Positions 18,970 through 27,462 are shown, counted from the first letter of the stretch. The stretch is DNA of 64,000 nucleotides from Pseudoxanthomonas sp. Root630 (GCF_001427585.1 NZ_LMGY01000021.1:62001-126000); one strand, 5' to 3'. Notes: generated by a model from the letters alone, not told the origin. A program made the numbers and translations.

Positions 18970-21231
18970 ATGCTCCCTCTTCTTGTCGCTGCCCTGTCCG
19001 CAACGGCGTCCCCGCTGTCGCCCCGACCCTTCGTCATGGGCCTGGCCGGTGCGGTGCTGCTGGGCGTGGTGGCGATCGGCACGCGGCGCTGGTGGCAGGG
19101 CTGGCTGGCCGCGCGCCAGGTGCAGCCGGAGCCGCCGCGCAGCGAAACGCTGCGCAACCGCGATGAGCGCCTGAAGCTCGCGCTGTGGGCCTCGGGCGAA
19201 CAGTTCTGGGACTACGACCTGGTGCAGCGCCGCCTCTACCGCATGCGCGCGGACGAGACCGCCGTGCAGACCGCCGACATCACCGTGCTGACCCGGCAGG
19301 GCGAAGTCCCGGCGATCCACGAAGAAGACCTGCCGCTGGTGATGGAACGCCTGCGTCTGCACCTGCAGGGCAAAGCGCCGATCTTCACCTCCGAGCACCG
19401 CATGGACATGCTGGGCAACGGCGCCTGGGTATGGGTGCGCGCGCGTGGCCGGGTGGTGGAACGCGATGCCGAGGGCCGGCCGGTGCGCATCGCGGGTACC
19501 GCGCGCGACATCACCGCGAGCCGCAATGCCGAGTACGAACACCGCATCGCCGGCGAAGTGATGCGGAGCATGAACGAAGCGGTCGCGGTGCTGGACTGGG
19601 CGCACCAGTTCATCACCATCAACCCGGCCTTCACCCGCATCACCGGCTATGCCGAGAACGAGATCATCGGGCAGCCGATGACCATGCTGGACAGCGACCA
19701 GCACGAGGACGCCTTCTTCGAACGGATGCACCGTGAGCTGCGCCTGACCGGACGCTGGTCGGGCGAGGTGTGGAAGGTCCGCAAGGACGGCGAGGAGATC
19801 CTCTGCCGCATCGAGACCAACGTGGTGCCCGATGTCAGCGGCGAGCGCCCGCTGTACGTGCAGGTGCTCACCGACATCACCGAGCAGAAGCGCGCCGAAC
19901 AGGAACTGCGCTACCTGGCCAACTACGACACGCTGACCAGCCTGCCCAACCGCTCGCTGCTGTCCGAGCGGCTGTCGCGCGCCATCGTGCGGGCCCGTCG
20001 CGAGCATGGCCACGTGGCGGTGCTGTTCATCGACCTGGACCGCTTCAAGGACATCAACGACTCGCTCGGCCACGCCACCGGCGACCGCATCCTGCGCGCC
20101 GCCGCGGCACGCGTGCAGCAGACCGTCGGCACCCAGCACACCGTCGCGCGCCTGAGCGGCGACGAGTTCACGGTGGTGCTGGAGGACATCAACGGCATGC
20201 CCGACGCCGAGGACGTGGCGCAGCGGATCATCCAGGCGTTCCGCGCCCCGTTGAACTTCGGCGAACGGCTCGAGCTGGCGGTCTCGCCCTCGATCGGCAT
20301 CAGCCTGTATCCCGAGCACGCGCAGGTTCCCACCGAACTGCTCAAGCACGCCGACACCGCGATGTACCAGGCCAAGGCGATGGGCCGGCACACCTACCAG
20401 GTGTATTCGGAAACGATGGACGAGAAGAACCGCCATCGCGCCATCCTGGCCAGCGCGCTGCGCCGCGCGATCGACCGCAACGAGCTCTCGCTGGTGTTCC
20501 AGCCGCGCCTGTCCATCTCGCGCCAGCGCATCACCGGCGTGGAAGCGCTGCTGCGCTGGGACAGCCGCGAGTTCGGCATGGTCTCGCCGGCGCAGTTCAT
20601 CCCGCTGGCGGAAGAATCCGGGATGATCCTCGAACTCGGTGCCTGGGCGCTGCGCGAAGCCTGCCTGACGCTGCGCAGCTGGCACGACGCCGGCCTGGAG
20701 GAACTGTCGGTGGCGGTCAACGTGTCGGCCACGCAGCTCCAGCGCGGCGACCTGCAGGCCGTGGTGGCGCGCACGCTGCAGGAAACCGGCATCCCGGCCA
20801 ACCGCCTGGAGCTGGAGCTCACCGAGAGCGTCATCATGGCCAATCCCGAGCAGAACGCGGACACGCTGCGCGCGTGCCGTCGCCTGGGCATCTCGCTGGC
20901 GATCGACGATTTCGGCACCGGCTATTCCTCGCTGGCCTACCTCAAGCGCCTGCCGCTGACCACGCTGAAGATCGACCGCGAGTTCATCGGCGACCTGACC
21001 CACGACAGCGACGACGAAGCCATCACCAGCACCATCATCACCATGGGCCAATCGCTGGCGCTGAAGGTGGTCGCCGAAGGCGTGGAGACATGGGACCAGT
21101 ACGAATTCCTCCGCAGCCACGGCTGCGACGAGGTGCAGGGCCATTGGGTCGCACAGGCGCTCAGCCCGGACCAGTGCCTGCGGTTCATCCGCGAGTACTA
21201 CCCCGGCTCCGGCATCCGCGTCGCCTCCTGA
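18970..21231 (+). CDS. Membrane PAS-GGDEF-EAL c-di-GMP turnover protein
   Basis: 753 residues from the ATG at 18970 (an in-frame ATG at 18913 is an alternative; both precede the membrane helix). Order: one transmembrane segment (about 20-40), two PAS/PAC modules (about 60-190 and 190-310), GGDEF domain (about 320-475), EAL domain (about 490-745). The diguanylate cyclase loop reads RLSGDEF, so the first Gly is Ser. The EAL domain keeps EALLRW, ELTESVIM, DDFGTGYSS and KIDREFI, so it is probably an active phosphodiesterase. It diverges from ygfB-pepP and probably couples a membrane or redox signal sensed by PAS to c-di-GMP level. Confidence 0.9.
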   Translation: MLPLLVAALSATASPLSPRPFVMGLAGAVLLGVVAIGTRRWWQGWLAARQVQPEPPRSETLRNRDERLKLALWASGEQFWDYDLVQRRLYRMRADETAVQTADITVLTRQGEVPAIHEEDLPLVMERLRLHLQGKAPIFTSEHRMDMLGNGAWVWVRARGRVVERDAEGRPVRIAGTARDITASRNAEYEHRIAGEVMRSMNEAVAVLDWAHQFITINPAFTRITGYAENEIIGQPMTMLDSDQHEDAFFERMHRELRLTGRWSGEVWKVRKDGEEILCRIETNVVPDVSGERPLYVQVLTDITEQKRAEQELRYLANYDTLTSLPNRSLLSERLSRAIVRARREHGHVAVLFIDLDRFKDINDSLGHATGDRILRAAAARVQQTVGTQHTVARLSGDEFTVVLEDINGMPDAEDVAQRIIQAFRAPLNFGERLELAVSPSIGISLYPEHAQVPTELLKHADTAMYQAKAMGRHTYQVYSETMDEKNRHRAILASALRRAIDRNELSLVFQPRLSISRQRITGVEALLRWDSREFGMVSPAQFIPLAEESGMILELGAWALREACLTLRSWHDAGLEELSVAVNVSATQLQRGDLQAVVARTLQETGIPANRLELELTESVIMANPEQNADTLRACRRLGISLAIDDFGTGYSSLAYLKRLPLTTLKIDREFIGDLTHDSDDEAITSTIITMGQSLALKVVAEGVETWDQYEFLRSHGCDEVQGHWVAQALSPDQCLRFIREYYPGSGIRVAS

Positions 21232-21332
21232 ACCCGAGCGGGCGCGCCACGCGCCCTGCGCCGCGACCGCCGTCGCATCCCCCGCCCGGCCGCCCTTGAC
21301 CACCCGCCGAGCGCATGCCTATCGTGGCCGCC

Positions 21333-21554
21333 ATGGACAACGCCGACCTGCTCGACCAGCTACGCGCGCTCAGCGCGCGCATCCAGGACCTGGCGGACCG
21401 CTGCCAGCGGCTGTCCGAGGAGAACCGCAGCCTGCGCCACCAGCAGGAACAGCTGGTGGGCGAACGCTCGCAGCTGCTGGCCAAGAACGAACAGGCGCGT
21501 TCGCGGGTCGAAGCGATGATCAGCCGCCTGAAATCCCTGGAGCAGCACACGTGA
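21333..21554 (+). CDS. TIGR02449-type small coiled-coil protein (ZapB-like position)
   Basis: 73 residues, almost entirely one coiled coil (LLDQLRALSARIQDLADRC to the end). Small coiled-coil proteins of this type occur directly before zapA in Xanthomonadaceae and pseudomonads. Its stop overlaps the zapA GTG by four bases. A role with ZapA at the division ring is inference from position and shape. Confidence 0.82.
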   Translation: MDNADLLDQLRALSARIQDLADRCQRLSEENRSLRHQQEQLVGERSQLLAKNEQARSRVEAMISRLKSLEQHT

Positions 21555-21847
21555 GCGCCACCGAACCCGTCAGCGTCCACGTCCTCGACCGCGAGTACAC
21601 CGTGGGCGTTTCGCCCGACGAACGCTCCGGCCTGATGGCGGCCGCCAAGCTGCTCGACAGCCGCATGCGCGAAGTGCGCGGCAGCAACCGCATGGCGGCG
21701 GTGGATCGCGTGGCCGTGCTGGCCGCACTGAACCTGGCACACGAATTGCAGCAGCTGCGCGATGAACAGCACGCGCGCAACCGCGAGGTGGAACGCACGC
21801 TGCAGGACCTGCATCGCAAGCTCGATGCAGCGCTCGGCTCGCCCTGA
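21551..21847 (+). CDS. zapA: Cell division protein ZapA
   Basis: 98 residues with a GTG start inside a GTGA overlap with the upstream gene. ZapA cross-links FtsZ filaments. N-terminal globular part VSVHVLDREYTVGVSPDER, the AAKLLDSRMREVR segment and a C-terminal coiled coil (about 60-90) match the family. It is followed by 6S RNA, a linkage conserved widely (zapA-ssrS-ygfA). Confidence 0.92.
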   Translation: MSATEPVSVHVLDREYTVGVSPDERSGLMAAAKLLDSRMREVRGSNRMAAVDRVAVLAALNLAHELQQLRDEQHARNREVERTLQDLHRKLDAALGSP

Positions 21848-21918
21848 CGGCATGCGCACGACACCGACTGCGCACTGAATCCGCCGACGAACGGGCTAGG
21901 CAACTTTTTTCAACTCGC

Positions 21919-21924
21919 TATACT
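21919..21924 (+). promoter_or_regulatory. 6S RNA promoter -10 box
   Basis: TATACT seven bases before the inferred 5' end of 6S RNA. The -35 region (around 21896-21902) is weak. The A/T-rich ACTTTTTTCAACT lies between. Confidence 0.6.
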
Positions 21925-21930
21925 GGCCTC

Positions 21931-22117
21931 GCGTCCTCTGCTGTCCTCGACAGCGCACGCAAACATTCGCCTTGTCCCTTAATGACGACCACGGGATGGC
22001 GACGGTACCGGGAGTGCAGGTCTGCCTCGCAGCGGAAAGCCCGATGGTTCCCCAGCCTTCCCACTTGAACCCCGGGTTCAAGGTCGTTTCGTGAGCATCG
22101 TTGATGGCGGAGGACGT
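21931..22117 (+). ncRNA. ssrS: 6S RNA
   Basis: About 187 nt between zapA and ygfA, the classical ssrS site. The ends pair: CGTCCTC at 21932-21938 with GAGGACG at 22110-22116. The 3' half carries the hallmark TTGAACCCCGGGTTCAA stem-loop, as in E. coli 6S RNA. 6S RNA mimics an open promoter and sequesters sigma-70 RNA polymerase in stationary phase. A T-rich TATTTTT follows the 3' end. Ends are inferred from pairing, accurate to a few bases. Confidence 0.9.
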
Positions 22118-22285
22118 ATTTTTCCCGCGGCAGCGGCATCAGCCGCGACCCGGCCGGTCCTGTTGCACCCGCCCTTGAGCGGGATGACTTCGAAACGAAG
22201 CCGATTGCACCGGGGACCCGACGCCCAGGGCCGTGACTGACGCCGCTCCCGCGGTCCCACCCCGGCAACGCCGGGGCGCATGCCG

Positions 22286-22291
22286 TAAAAT
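22286..22291 (+). promoter_or_regulatory. Probable -10 box before ygfA
   Basis: TAAAAT 33 bp before the ygfA ATG, in the 200-bp interval after 6S RNA. The interval also has small GC stems (CCCGGCAACGCCGGG at 22261-22275) and no further gene that I can support. Confidence 0.4.
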
Positions 22292-22323
22292 TCGCGCATG
22301 CCCACCCGCCCCTCCCCGCGACC

Positions 22324-22926
22324 ATGACGGCACAGCGCGATGCGCTGCGCCGCGACCTGCGCGCGCGCCGCAAGGCCATTCCCGCCGCCGAGCGTATCGC
22401 CGGGGCCGACGCGCTCGCTGCGCGCCTGCTGGGGCTGCCGTTCGCCCCTGCGGGCGGTTACGTCGCCGGCTACTGGGCGATGGATGGCGAAATCGGGCTG
22501 CACAGCTGGCAGCTGCGTCTTCCGAAGAACGTGATCTATTGCCTGCCGGTGCTGGCCGATGACGAGACCCTGCGCTTCGCCCCGTGGCGGCCCGGCGACG
22601 AGCTGGTGACCAATCGCTACGGCATTCCGGAACCCGACATCGATCCCCGCTCCGGCCTGCAGGCCAGCGCATTGGCGTTGATCGCCGTGCCGCTGGTGGG
22701 CTTCGACGATGGCGGCCACCGCTTGGGCATGGGCGGTGGCTGGTACGACCGCACCCTGGCGTCGCGCCTGCGACACCCGGCCCCGCCCTGGCTCGTCGGC
22801 GTGGGCTTCGAAGCGCAGCGCGTGGCATCGGTCGGCGCGCAGGCCTGGGACGTGCCGCTGGATGCGATCTGCACCGAACGCGACACCCTGACCCCTTCCG
22901 TTGTTACGCCGGAACCCCCGCAATGA
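22324..22926 (+). CDS. ygfA: 5-formyltetrahydrofolate cyclo-ligase
   Basis: 200 residues. It converts 5-formyl-THF to 5,10-methenyl-THF with ATP. Family signatures: N-terminal RRDLRARRKAIP, central VAGYWAMDGEIGL and the C-terminal phosphate loop GMGGGWYDRTLA followed by VGVGFEAQ. Position after 6S RNA is conserved from E. coli. It overlaps the EVE gene by four bases (ATGA). Confidence 0.93.
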   Translation: MTAQRDALRRDLRARRKAIPAAERIAGADALAARLLGLPFAPAGGYVAGYWAMDGEIGLHSWQLRLPKNVIYCLPVLADDETLRFAPWRPGDELVTNRYGIPEPDIDPRSGLQASALALIAVPLVGFDDGGHRLGMGGGWYDRTLASRLRHPAPPWLVGVGFEAQRVASVGAQAWDVPLDAICTERDTLTPSVVTPEPPQ

Positions 22927-23390
22927 CCGCACGCAAGCACTACTGGCTGATGAAATCCGAGCCGGACGCCTTCTCCATCGAGAATCTCGAGAAGGTCGGC
23001 ATCGAGCCGTGGAACGGCGTGCGCAACTACCAGGCGCGCAATTTCATGCGCGCCATGCAGGTCGGCGACGGCGTGCTGTTCTACCACTCCAACTGCAAGG
23101 AACCGGGCATCGTCGGTACCGCCACCGTGGCGACGGCGGCCTATCCGGACGACACCCAGTTCAACCCCAAGTCCGACTACTACGACCCCAAGAGCACGCG
23201 CGAGGAACCGCGCTGGTCGCTGGTGGACGTGAAGTTCGACCGCAAGCTCAAGCGCACGATCACGCTCGACGAGATCAAGCAGCACGCCGACGACCTCGGC
23301 GAAGGCTTCGCGCTGATCCAGCGCGGCAGCCGCCTGTCGGTGCTGCCGGTCACCGCCGCGCAGTGGAAGTTCCTGCTGGGGCTCGAGTAA
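22923..23390 (+). CDS. EVE domain protein
   Basis: 155 residues, one EVE domain (PUA-like fold): [36 protein letters not shown] and [16 protein letters not shown] domains bind modified bases in RNA or DNA; human THYN1 is the eukaryotic relative. ATGA overlap with ygfA shows coupling. The modification recognised is unknown. Confidence 0.93.
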   Translation: MTARKHYWLMKSEPDAFSIENLEKVGIEPWNGVRNYQARNFMRAMQVGDGVLFYHSNCKEPGIVGTATVATAAYPDDTQFNPKSDYYDPKSTREEPRWSLVDVKFDRKLKRTITLDEIKQHADDLGEGFALIQRGSRLSVLPVTAAQWKFLLGLE

Positions 23391-23401
23391 CCTCACGCTC
23401 T

Positions 23402-23532
23402 TGTGGGAGCGACGTCAGTCGCGACGCGAACCCTGCAGCCACAGATTGCGGGTTCGCACGGCCACTATTCCCCGGCGCGCCCGCCTGACGCGTTACCCCG
23501 CCATCTCCGTCGCGACTGACGTCGCTCCCACA
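23402..23532 (+). repeat. REP-like inverted pair (GGAGCGACGTCAGTCGCG type)
   Basis: Two perfect 25-bp inverted copies at 23402-23426 and 23508-23532, separated by 81 bp, in the gap between the EVE gene and rpiA. Each copy contains a smaller palindrome (CGACGTCAGTCG). A close variant pair occurs near 62.4 kb. Such paired palindromes are typical REP doublets of xanthomonads and pseudomonads, normally mobilised by a RAYT transposase, none of which is seen here. The transcript could fold into a long stem. Confidence 0.85.
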
Positions 23533-23562
23533 GCATCCCATCCGCACACGAGTTCTGAACCC

Positions 23563-24213
23563 ATGAGCGAAGCAAAGCGCCTGGCCGGCGAAAAGGCCAT
23601 CGAGTTCGTCGAGGACGGCATGATCGTCGGCGTGGGCACGGGTTCCACCGTCGCCTTCTTCATCGACGCGCTGGCGGGCATCAAGGACCGCATCAAGGGC
23701 GCGGTCTCCAGCTCCGACCAGAGCACGGCGCGGCTGAAGCAGCACGGCATCGAGGTGCTCGACCTCAACCACACCGGCACGCTCTCGCTGTACGTGGACG
23801 GCGCCGACGAATGCGACCCGCACAAGCGCCTGATCAAGGGCGGCGGCGCGGCACTGACGCGCGAGAAGATCATCGCCGAAGCCAGCAAGCAGTTCGTCTG
23901 CATCGTCGACCCGAGCAAGCAGGTGCCGGTGCTGGGCAAGTTCCCGCTGCCGGTGGAAGTGATCCCGATGGCGCGCAGCCTGGTCGCACGCGAGATCCTG
24001 GCGTTGACCGGCGGCCAGCCGGTCTGGCGCGATGGCACGGTGACCGACAACGGCAACCTGATCCTGGACATCCACAACCTGTCGATCACCGATCCGGTGG
24101 CGATGGAGCGCGAGATCAACCAGATCCCCGGCGTCGTCAGCGTGGGCCTGTTCGCCCGCCGTCCGGCGGACATCGTCATCGTCGGCGGCGAACCGCCGAT
24201 CGTGCTGAAGTGA
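23563..24213 (+). CDS. rpiA: Ribose-5-phosphate isomerase A
   Basis: 216 residues. It interconverts ribose-5-P and ribulose-5-P in the pentose phosphate pathway. Signatures: [13 protein letters not shown] (phosphate loop), [27 protein letters not shown] and catalytic Glu in LTREKI. The ATG at 23563 starts the family-like [16 protein letters not shown]; longer readings run through the REP pair. Confidence 0.95.
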   Translation: MSEAKRLAGEKAIEFVEDGMIVGVGTGSTVAFFIDALAGIKDRIKGAVSSSDQSTARLKQHGIEVLDLNHTGTLSLYVDGADECDPHKRLIKGGGAALTREKIIAEASKQFVCIVDPSKQVPVLGKFPLPVEVIPMARSLVAREILALTGGQPVWRDGTVTDNGNLILDIHNLSITDPVAMEREINQIPGVVSVGLFARRPADIVIVGGEPPIVLK

Positions 24214-24223
24214 TCCGCGGCGC

Positions 24224-24613
24224 TTAGGCGCTGTCGGACAAGGCCTTCACCAGCTCGCCGACGAGTTCGCGCTTCTTCGGCGGCAGCTGCAGGAAGGCCT
24301 CCACCACCTGCCGCTCGCGGCTGCCGGCGCCGGCCGGCCACGGCGGACGCGTTTCCGCCACGCGCGAACGCGCCGATACGCCGAACCGCAGCGCATGCGG
24401 TTCGACGCCGAGCAGATCGGCCATCACCTGCAGCTTGTCCTGCTCCGGCAACGCGCGCCCTCTGAGCCAGCGCGAGACTGTCTGGAACGTGACAGAAGAG
24501 CCGCGGTATTTCGCGTTGAAAAGATGGAACAGGACAATCGGGCGCGGCTCATAGCCGGCCTGCTGCATCGCGTGCACGAGGCGCTGCGCGAATTTTTCTC
24601 GTTCGTCTGCCAT
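24224..24613 (-). CDS. Small HTH transcriptional regulator
   Basis: 129 residues. The first 80 form a lambda-repressor-like helix-turn-helix region, with VTFQTVSRWLRGRALPEQDK as probable recognition segment followed by MADLLGVEPHALRFG. The C-terminal part ends in a helix (KKRELVGELVKALSDS) that may dimerise. It converges with rpiA (10 bp) and diverges from an unknown gene at 24767. The shared 150-bp gap holds a palindrome inside a strong promoter, its likely operator. Confidence 0.8.
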   Translation of the reverse strand: MADEREKFAQRLVHAMQQAGYEPRPIVLFHLFNAKYRGSSVTFQTVSRWLRGRALPEQDKLQVMADLLGVEPHALRFGVSARSRVAETRPPWPAGAGSRERQVVEAFLQLPPKKRELVGELVKALSDSA

Positions 24614-24663
24614 GCCGGAAACTTACGCGCACGGACAAGGGCGCGCATCACTATCAAAGTTAA

Positions 24664-24692
24664 TTGACGCGAACATTTTGTGTTCATATAGT
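24664..24692 (+). promoter_or_regulatory. Sigma-70 promoter TTGACG-17-TATAGT
   Basis: -35 TTGACG (24664-24669) and -10 TATAGT (24687-24692) with ideal 17-bp spacing, the best promoter in the window. It would start transcription near 24699, about 68 nt before the gene at 24767. Confidence 0.75.
24671..24685. promoter_or_regulatory. Operator-like palindrome GAACA-N5-TGTTC
   Basis: GAACATTTTGTGTTC is a perfect 5-bp inverted repeat filling the -35/-10 spacer. A protein bound here would block RNA polymerase. The divergent HTH gene starting at 24613 is the obvious candidate binder; a LexA-type factor is an alternative. Confidence 0.5.
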
Positions 24693-24766
24693 CGGCAGCA
24701 ACAGGCCTGCCGAACGCGCTCACCACGGGCATCGCCGCAGGCCACCGGCAAAGCAAGGAGTGCTCC

Positions 24767-25231
24767 ATGCCCATCTCACAGGACATACCCGAATCGCTGG
24801 TCGACGCGGATGACACCGCGCCGGTCGAACCGACGATCCACGGCATCGACGACGGACCCAGCCCGCTGGAACAGGCGCTGCAGGCACTGCAATGCGGTCC
24901 CGGCCAGAGCCTGGCCGACCCGGGCATCACGCTCTTGTCGCCCGCACGGCTCGACCTGCTGTACATGGGCGCGCGCCTGCAGGCGGAACAGTGCCACGAC
25001 GGCGTACTGCTGCTGCTCGACCTGATGCACGGCGCGCAGATCCATGGCGCGCAACCCGAAGCCGCGCTGATGCAGCGCTTCGTCGCGCAACTCCACCACC
25101 TGTGCCGCGACCAGCAGCGATGGCACGCCCTTGCCGACAACGCGGCGTACTACCGGGACAACAGCCGGGTGACGGACCGTATCGCGAGTTGGGTGCGGGT
25201 GCAGACGCCGGCAGATGCGCCATCCGGCTGA
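24767..25231 (+). CDS. Unknown protein controlled by the adjacent HTH regulator
   Basis: 154 residues, not recognised. Acidic, low-complexity N-terminus (about 1-35), then a mainly helical region with ARLDLLYMGARLQAEQCHDG and LLLLDLMHGAQIHG; no signal peptide or membrane helix. It has a strong AAGGAG ribosome site six bases before the ATG and the clear promoter described above, so it is very likely real and regulated. It is not clearly an antitoxin or toxin. Confidence 0.7.
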   Translation: MPISQDIPESLVDADDTAPVEPTIHGIDDGPSPLEQALQALQCGPGQSLADPGITLLSPARLDLLYMGARLQAEQCHDGVLLLLDLMHGAQIHGAQPEAALMQRFVAQLHHLCRDQQRWHALADNAAYYRDNSRVTDRIASWVRVQTPADAPSG

Positions 25232-25290
25232 GTCGGCACCACGGTCGGGACCATGGCGTAGACTGTCGCCCCCGATCGCCGGAAGCCGCC

Positions 25291-25737
25291 ATGCGCCGCA
25301 TGTCCCCCGCCCTGCTCGTCTCCGCCCTCCTGCTCAGCGGCTGCGCCAGTGGCGGTGAATGGGTGGAGATCGGCGGCAAGCGCTACACCGTCGAAATCGC
25401 CGACGACGACACCGAGCGCGCGCGCGGACTGATGTTCCGCGACGCGCTGGCGGACGGCACCGGCATGCTATTCATCCACGAAGCCGAAGAACCGCAGGCC
25501 TACTGGATGAAGAACACGCGCATTCCGCTGGACATCCTGTACTTCGACGAGGGCCGCAAGCTGGTCACCCAGCAGCGCAACGTGCCGCCCTGCTCGGCCG
25601 GCAACGCGTGCCCGTCCTACCCCAGCGACCAGCCGGCCCGCTTCGTGCTGGAACTGAATGCCGGCGAAGCCGAACGGCTCAAGCTCCAGGACGGTGCGGA
25701 GCTCACCCTCGGCAAGGGCATTCCGCCCGTCCGCTGA
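25291..25737 (+). CDS. DUF192 family lipoprotein
   Basis: 148 residues. Signal ends LLLSGC (lipobox, Cys19). The rest is one DUF192 domain: ARGLMFRDALADGTGMLF and AYWMKNTRIPLDILYFD are its hallmark strands. DUF192 proteins are exported and of unknown function, sometimes near metal or cell-envelope genes. TAGACT near 25257 may be its -10. Confidence 0.88.
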   Translation: MRRMSPALLVSALLLSGCASGGEWVEIGGKRYTVEIADDDTERARGLMFRDALADGTGMLFIHEAEEPQAYWMKNTRIPLDILYFDEGRKLVTQQRNVPPCSAGNACPSYPSDQPARFVLELNAGEAERLKLQDGAELTLGKGIPPVR

Positions 25738-25775
25738 GGCTTGATTCGCAGTGGGATTGGCCCCAGTCTGTCGGC

Positions 25776-26624
25776 ATGGGGGATCGACTGACATTGCCGG
25801 AATGGAATGCGTTGGCCAGCCAGCCCGATGAAACGGTGCCGCTGCTGGAAACTGCGCTGCTGATCGCGCGCGACGAATACCCCGGACTGGACCCCGATCT
25901 CTACGACACGCTGGTCCAGAGCCACGCGGAACACCTCCGCCACGAGATCGCCACGATCGAGCCGTGGCCGCTGAAGATGGCGGCCATCAACCGGCATCTG
26001 TTCGACGAGCTGGGCTACACCGGCAACCACGACGAGTACTACGACCCGCGCAACAGCTACCTCAACGAGGTGTTCGAGCGCCGCCTCGGCAATCCGGTGT
26101 CGCTGGCGATGGTGCAGATGGAAGTCGCGCGCCGGCTCGGCGTGCCGCTCGATGGTGTGTCGTTCCCCGGCCACTTCCTGGTGCGCCTGCCGGTCGACGA
26201 TGGCCTGCTGGTGATGGACCCCTTCAACGGCGGCCGCCCGCTCGGCGTGGACGAACTGCGCGAGCGCGCCAAACCGCACCTGGGCGGGGACGTCCCCGAC
26301 GACGCGGCGCTCCTGCACATCCTCAACCCCGCCTCGCACCGCGCCATCCTCGTGCGCACGCTGCGCAACCTGCACGGCGTGTATGCCGAACGCGACGAAT
26401 GGGACCGCGCCGCGCGCTGCGCCGACCGCGTGCTGAAGCTCACCCCCGACCAGCCCGACGCCCTGCGCGACCGCGGCCAGGCGTACCTGAAGATGGATTA
26501 CCGCGCCGGCGCGCAACGCGACCTCGCCCGCTACCTGCACCTGTCGCCGGAAGCGAAGGACGCGGCGGAACTGCGCGAACAACTGGTGGAACTCAGCGCG
26601 GTGCGCACGTCGCGGATGCATTGA
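25776..26624 (+). CDS. SirB1 family protein (transglutaminase-like fold plus TPR)
   Basis: 282 residues. The N-terminal 190 resemble the SirB1/transglutaminase-like domain (RRLGNPVSLAMVQMEVARRL, VSFPGHFLVRLP, MDPFNGGRPL); at the usual catalytic Cys position the motif has Ser (NPVSLAM), as common in this family, so it is probably not a transglutaminase. The C-terminus holds about two TPR-like helices (residues 210-270). The start has no strong ribosome site; ATG at 25776 is the first family-consistent one. Its stop overlaps the next ATG (TGATG). Confidence 0.87.
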   Translation: MGDRLTLPEWNALASQPDETVPLLETALLIARDEYPGLDPDLYDTLVQSHAEHLRHEIATIEPWPLKMAAINRHLFDELGYTGNHDEYYDPRNSYLNEVFERRLGNPVSLAMVQMEVARRLGVPLDGVSFPGHFLVRLPVDDGLLVMDPFNGGRPLGVDELRERAKPHLGGDVPDDAALLHILNPASHRAILVRTLRNLHGVYAERDEWDRAARCADRVLKLTPDQPDALRDRGQAYLKMDYRAGAQRDLARYLHLSPEAKDAAELREQLVELSAVRTSRMH

Positions 26625-27250
26625 TGCATCGCCTCCTGACGACGTGGATGCTGGGCATCCCGCTTGCACTCCTGGCCACTACTACTGCCGCCCAGGCATT
26701 GCCGGAAGAGCCTGCGCTGCTTCATTTCGTTCGCGACTATGCGACCGCCGCCGGACTACCCGACCTGAGGCGTGTCCGGCCCGCACCAGGCGCGACCGAA
26801 ATCAGGGTATGGACCGGCTTTGGCGTCATCGCGCCAGACCATTCGATCGTCCTCAAGGTCTCCTCCGGCCAGCCCGTTGAGGGCCGCGCATTGAATCGTT
26901 TCCGCTATGACGCAGAGGATGCCGATTTCATGCGCACCCTGCTGAATGAATGCCATGCCGATCCGTGGCGTCTGCATGACAGGGGGATCTGCGACGCGAG
27001 GTTGGCGCGCCCTGCAGACTGGGCAGCGGTCCTGAGGGAACTCGAGCGTCTTGGGATCGCAACGCTCCCCGACGAATCGGTGCTGCCCGCTGCGAATCAC
27101 AGGGTAAAAGATGGCGCCTCCCTCGTGGTCGAGGTCGCCACCTCTGAAGGCTATCGCGCCTACGCGTACTCGAATCCGGCCTTCCGAAACGAGCCCGAAG
27201 CCAGGGCGGCTGCTGACATCATGCGAACCGCGAATGAGGTCTTCCGCTGA
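26624..27250 (+). CDS. Secreted protein of unknown function
   Basis: 208 residues with a signal peptide (about 1-25, LALLATTTAAQA). The mature part has two Cys (in ECHADPW and GICDARL) that may form a disulfide in the periplasm, and no family I recognise. It shares one base with the preceding SirB1 gene, so it is translated from the same message. It has lower GC at third positions than its neighbours, suggesting faster divergence or later arrival. Confidence 0.75.
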   Translation: MHRLLTTWMLGIPLALLATTTAAQALPEEPALLHFVRDYATAAGLPDLRRVRPAPGATEIRVWTGFGVIAPDHSIVLKVSSGQPVEGRALNRFRYDAEDADFMRTLLNECHADPWRLHDRGICDARLARPADWAAVLRELERLGIATLPDESVLPAANHRVKDGASLVVEVATSEGYRAYAYSNPAFRNEPEARAAADIMRTANEVFR

Positions 27251-27265
27251 GCCTGCCGAATGGGG

Positions 27266-27460
27266 TTAGGGCTCCAGCTCCACCATCTCGAAATCCTCCT
27301 TGCTGACGCCGCAATCGGGGCAGGTCCAGTCATCGGGGATATCTTCCCAGCGGGTGCCGGGGGCAATGCCTTCTTCCGGCAGGCCGTCGGCCTCGTGGTA
27401 GAGGAAGCCGCAGACCACGCACATCCAGGTGCGGAAGATGGTGGCGGTGGCGTCGGTCAC
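27266..27460 (-). CDS. Rubredoxin
   Basis: 64 residues from a GTG at 27460; an ATG at 27490 would add ten residues. Rubredoxins are single-iron electron carriers. The two iron-binding Cys pairs CVVCG and CPDCG and the intervening [15 protein letters not shown] are intact. The GTG start is preferred because the typical family N-terminus begins just before RTWMCVVCG and the longer form overlaps the thiE leader. It diverges from thiE. Confidence 0.85.
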   Translation of the reverse strand: MTDATATIFRTWMCVVCGFLYHEADGLPEEGIAPGTRWEDIPDDWTCPDCGVSKEDFEMVELEP

Positions 27461-27462
27461 GG

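Noticed and set aside
18292-21303. 1003-residue frame on the minus strand
   Set aside because: Its bulk is a mirror of the PAS-GGDEF-EAL gene in high-GC DNA; only its C-terminal 180 residues are the real UPF0149 protein.
22118-22323. Extra small gene between 6S RNA and ygfA
   Set aside because: Only short frames without ribosome sites or bias; GC stems there look like leader or processing structures.
24224-25231. Toxin-antitoxin pair
   Set aside because: The HTH protein and the 154-residue protein are divergent, not in one operon, and the latter has no toxin motif.
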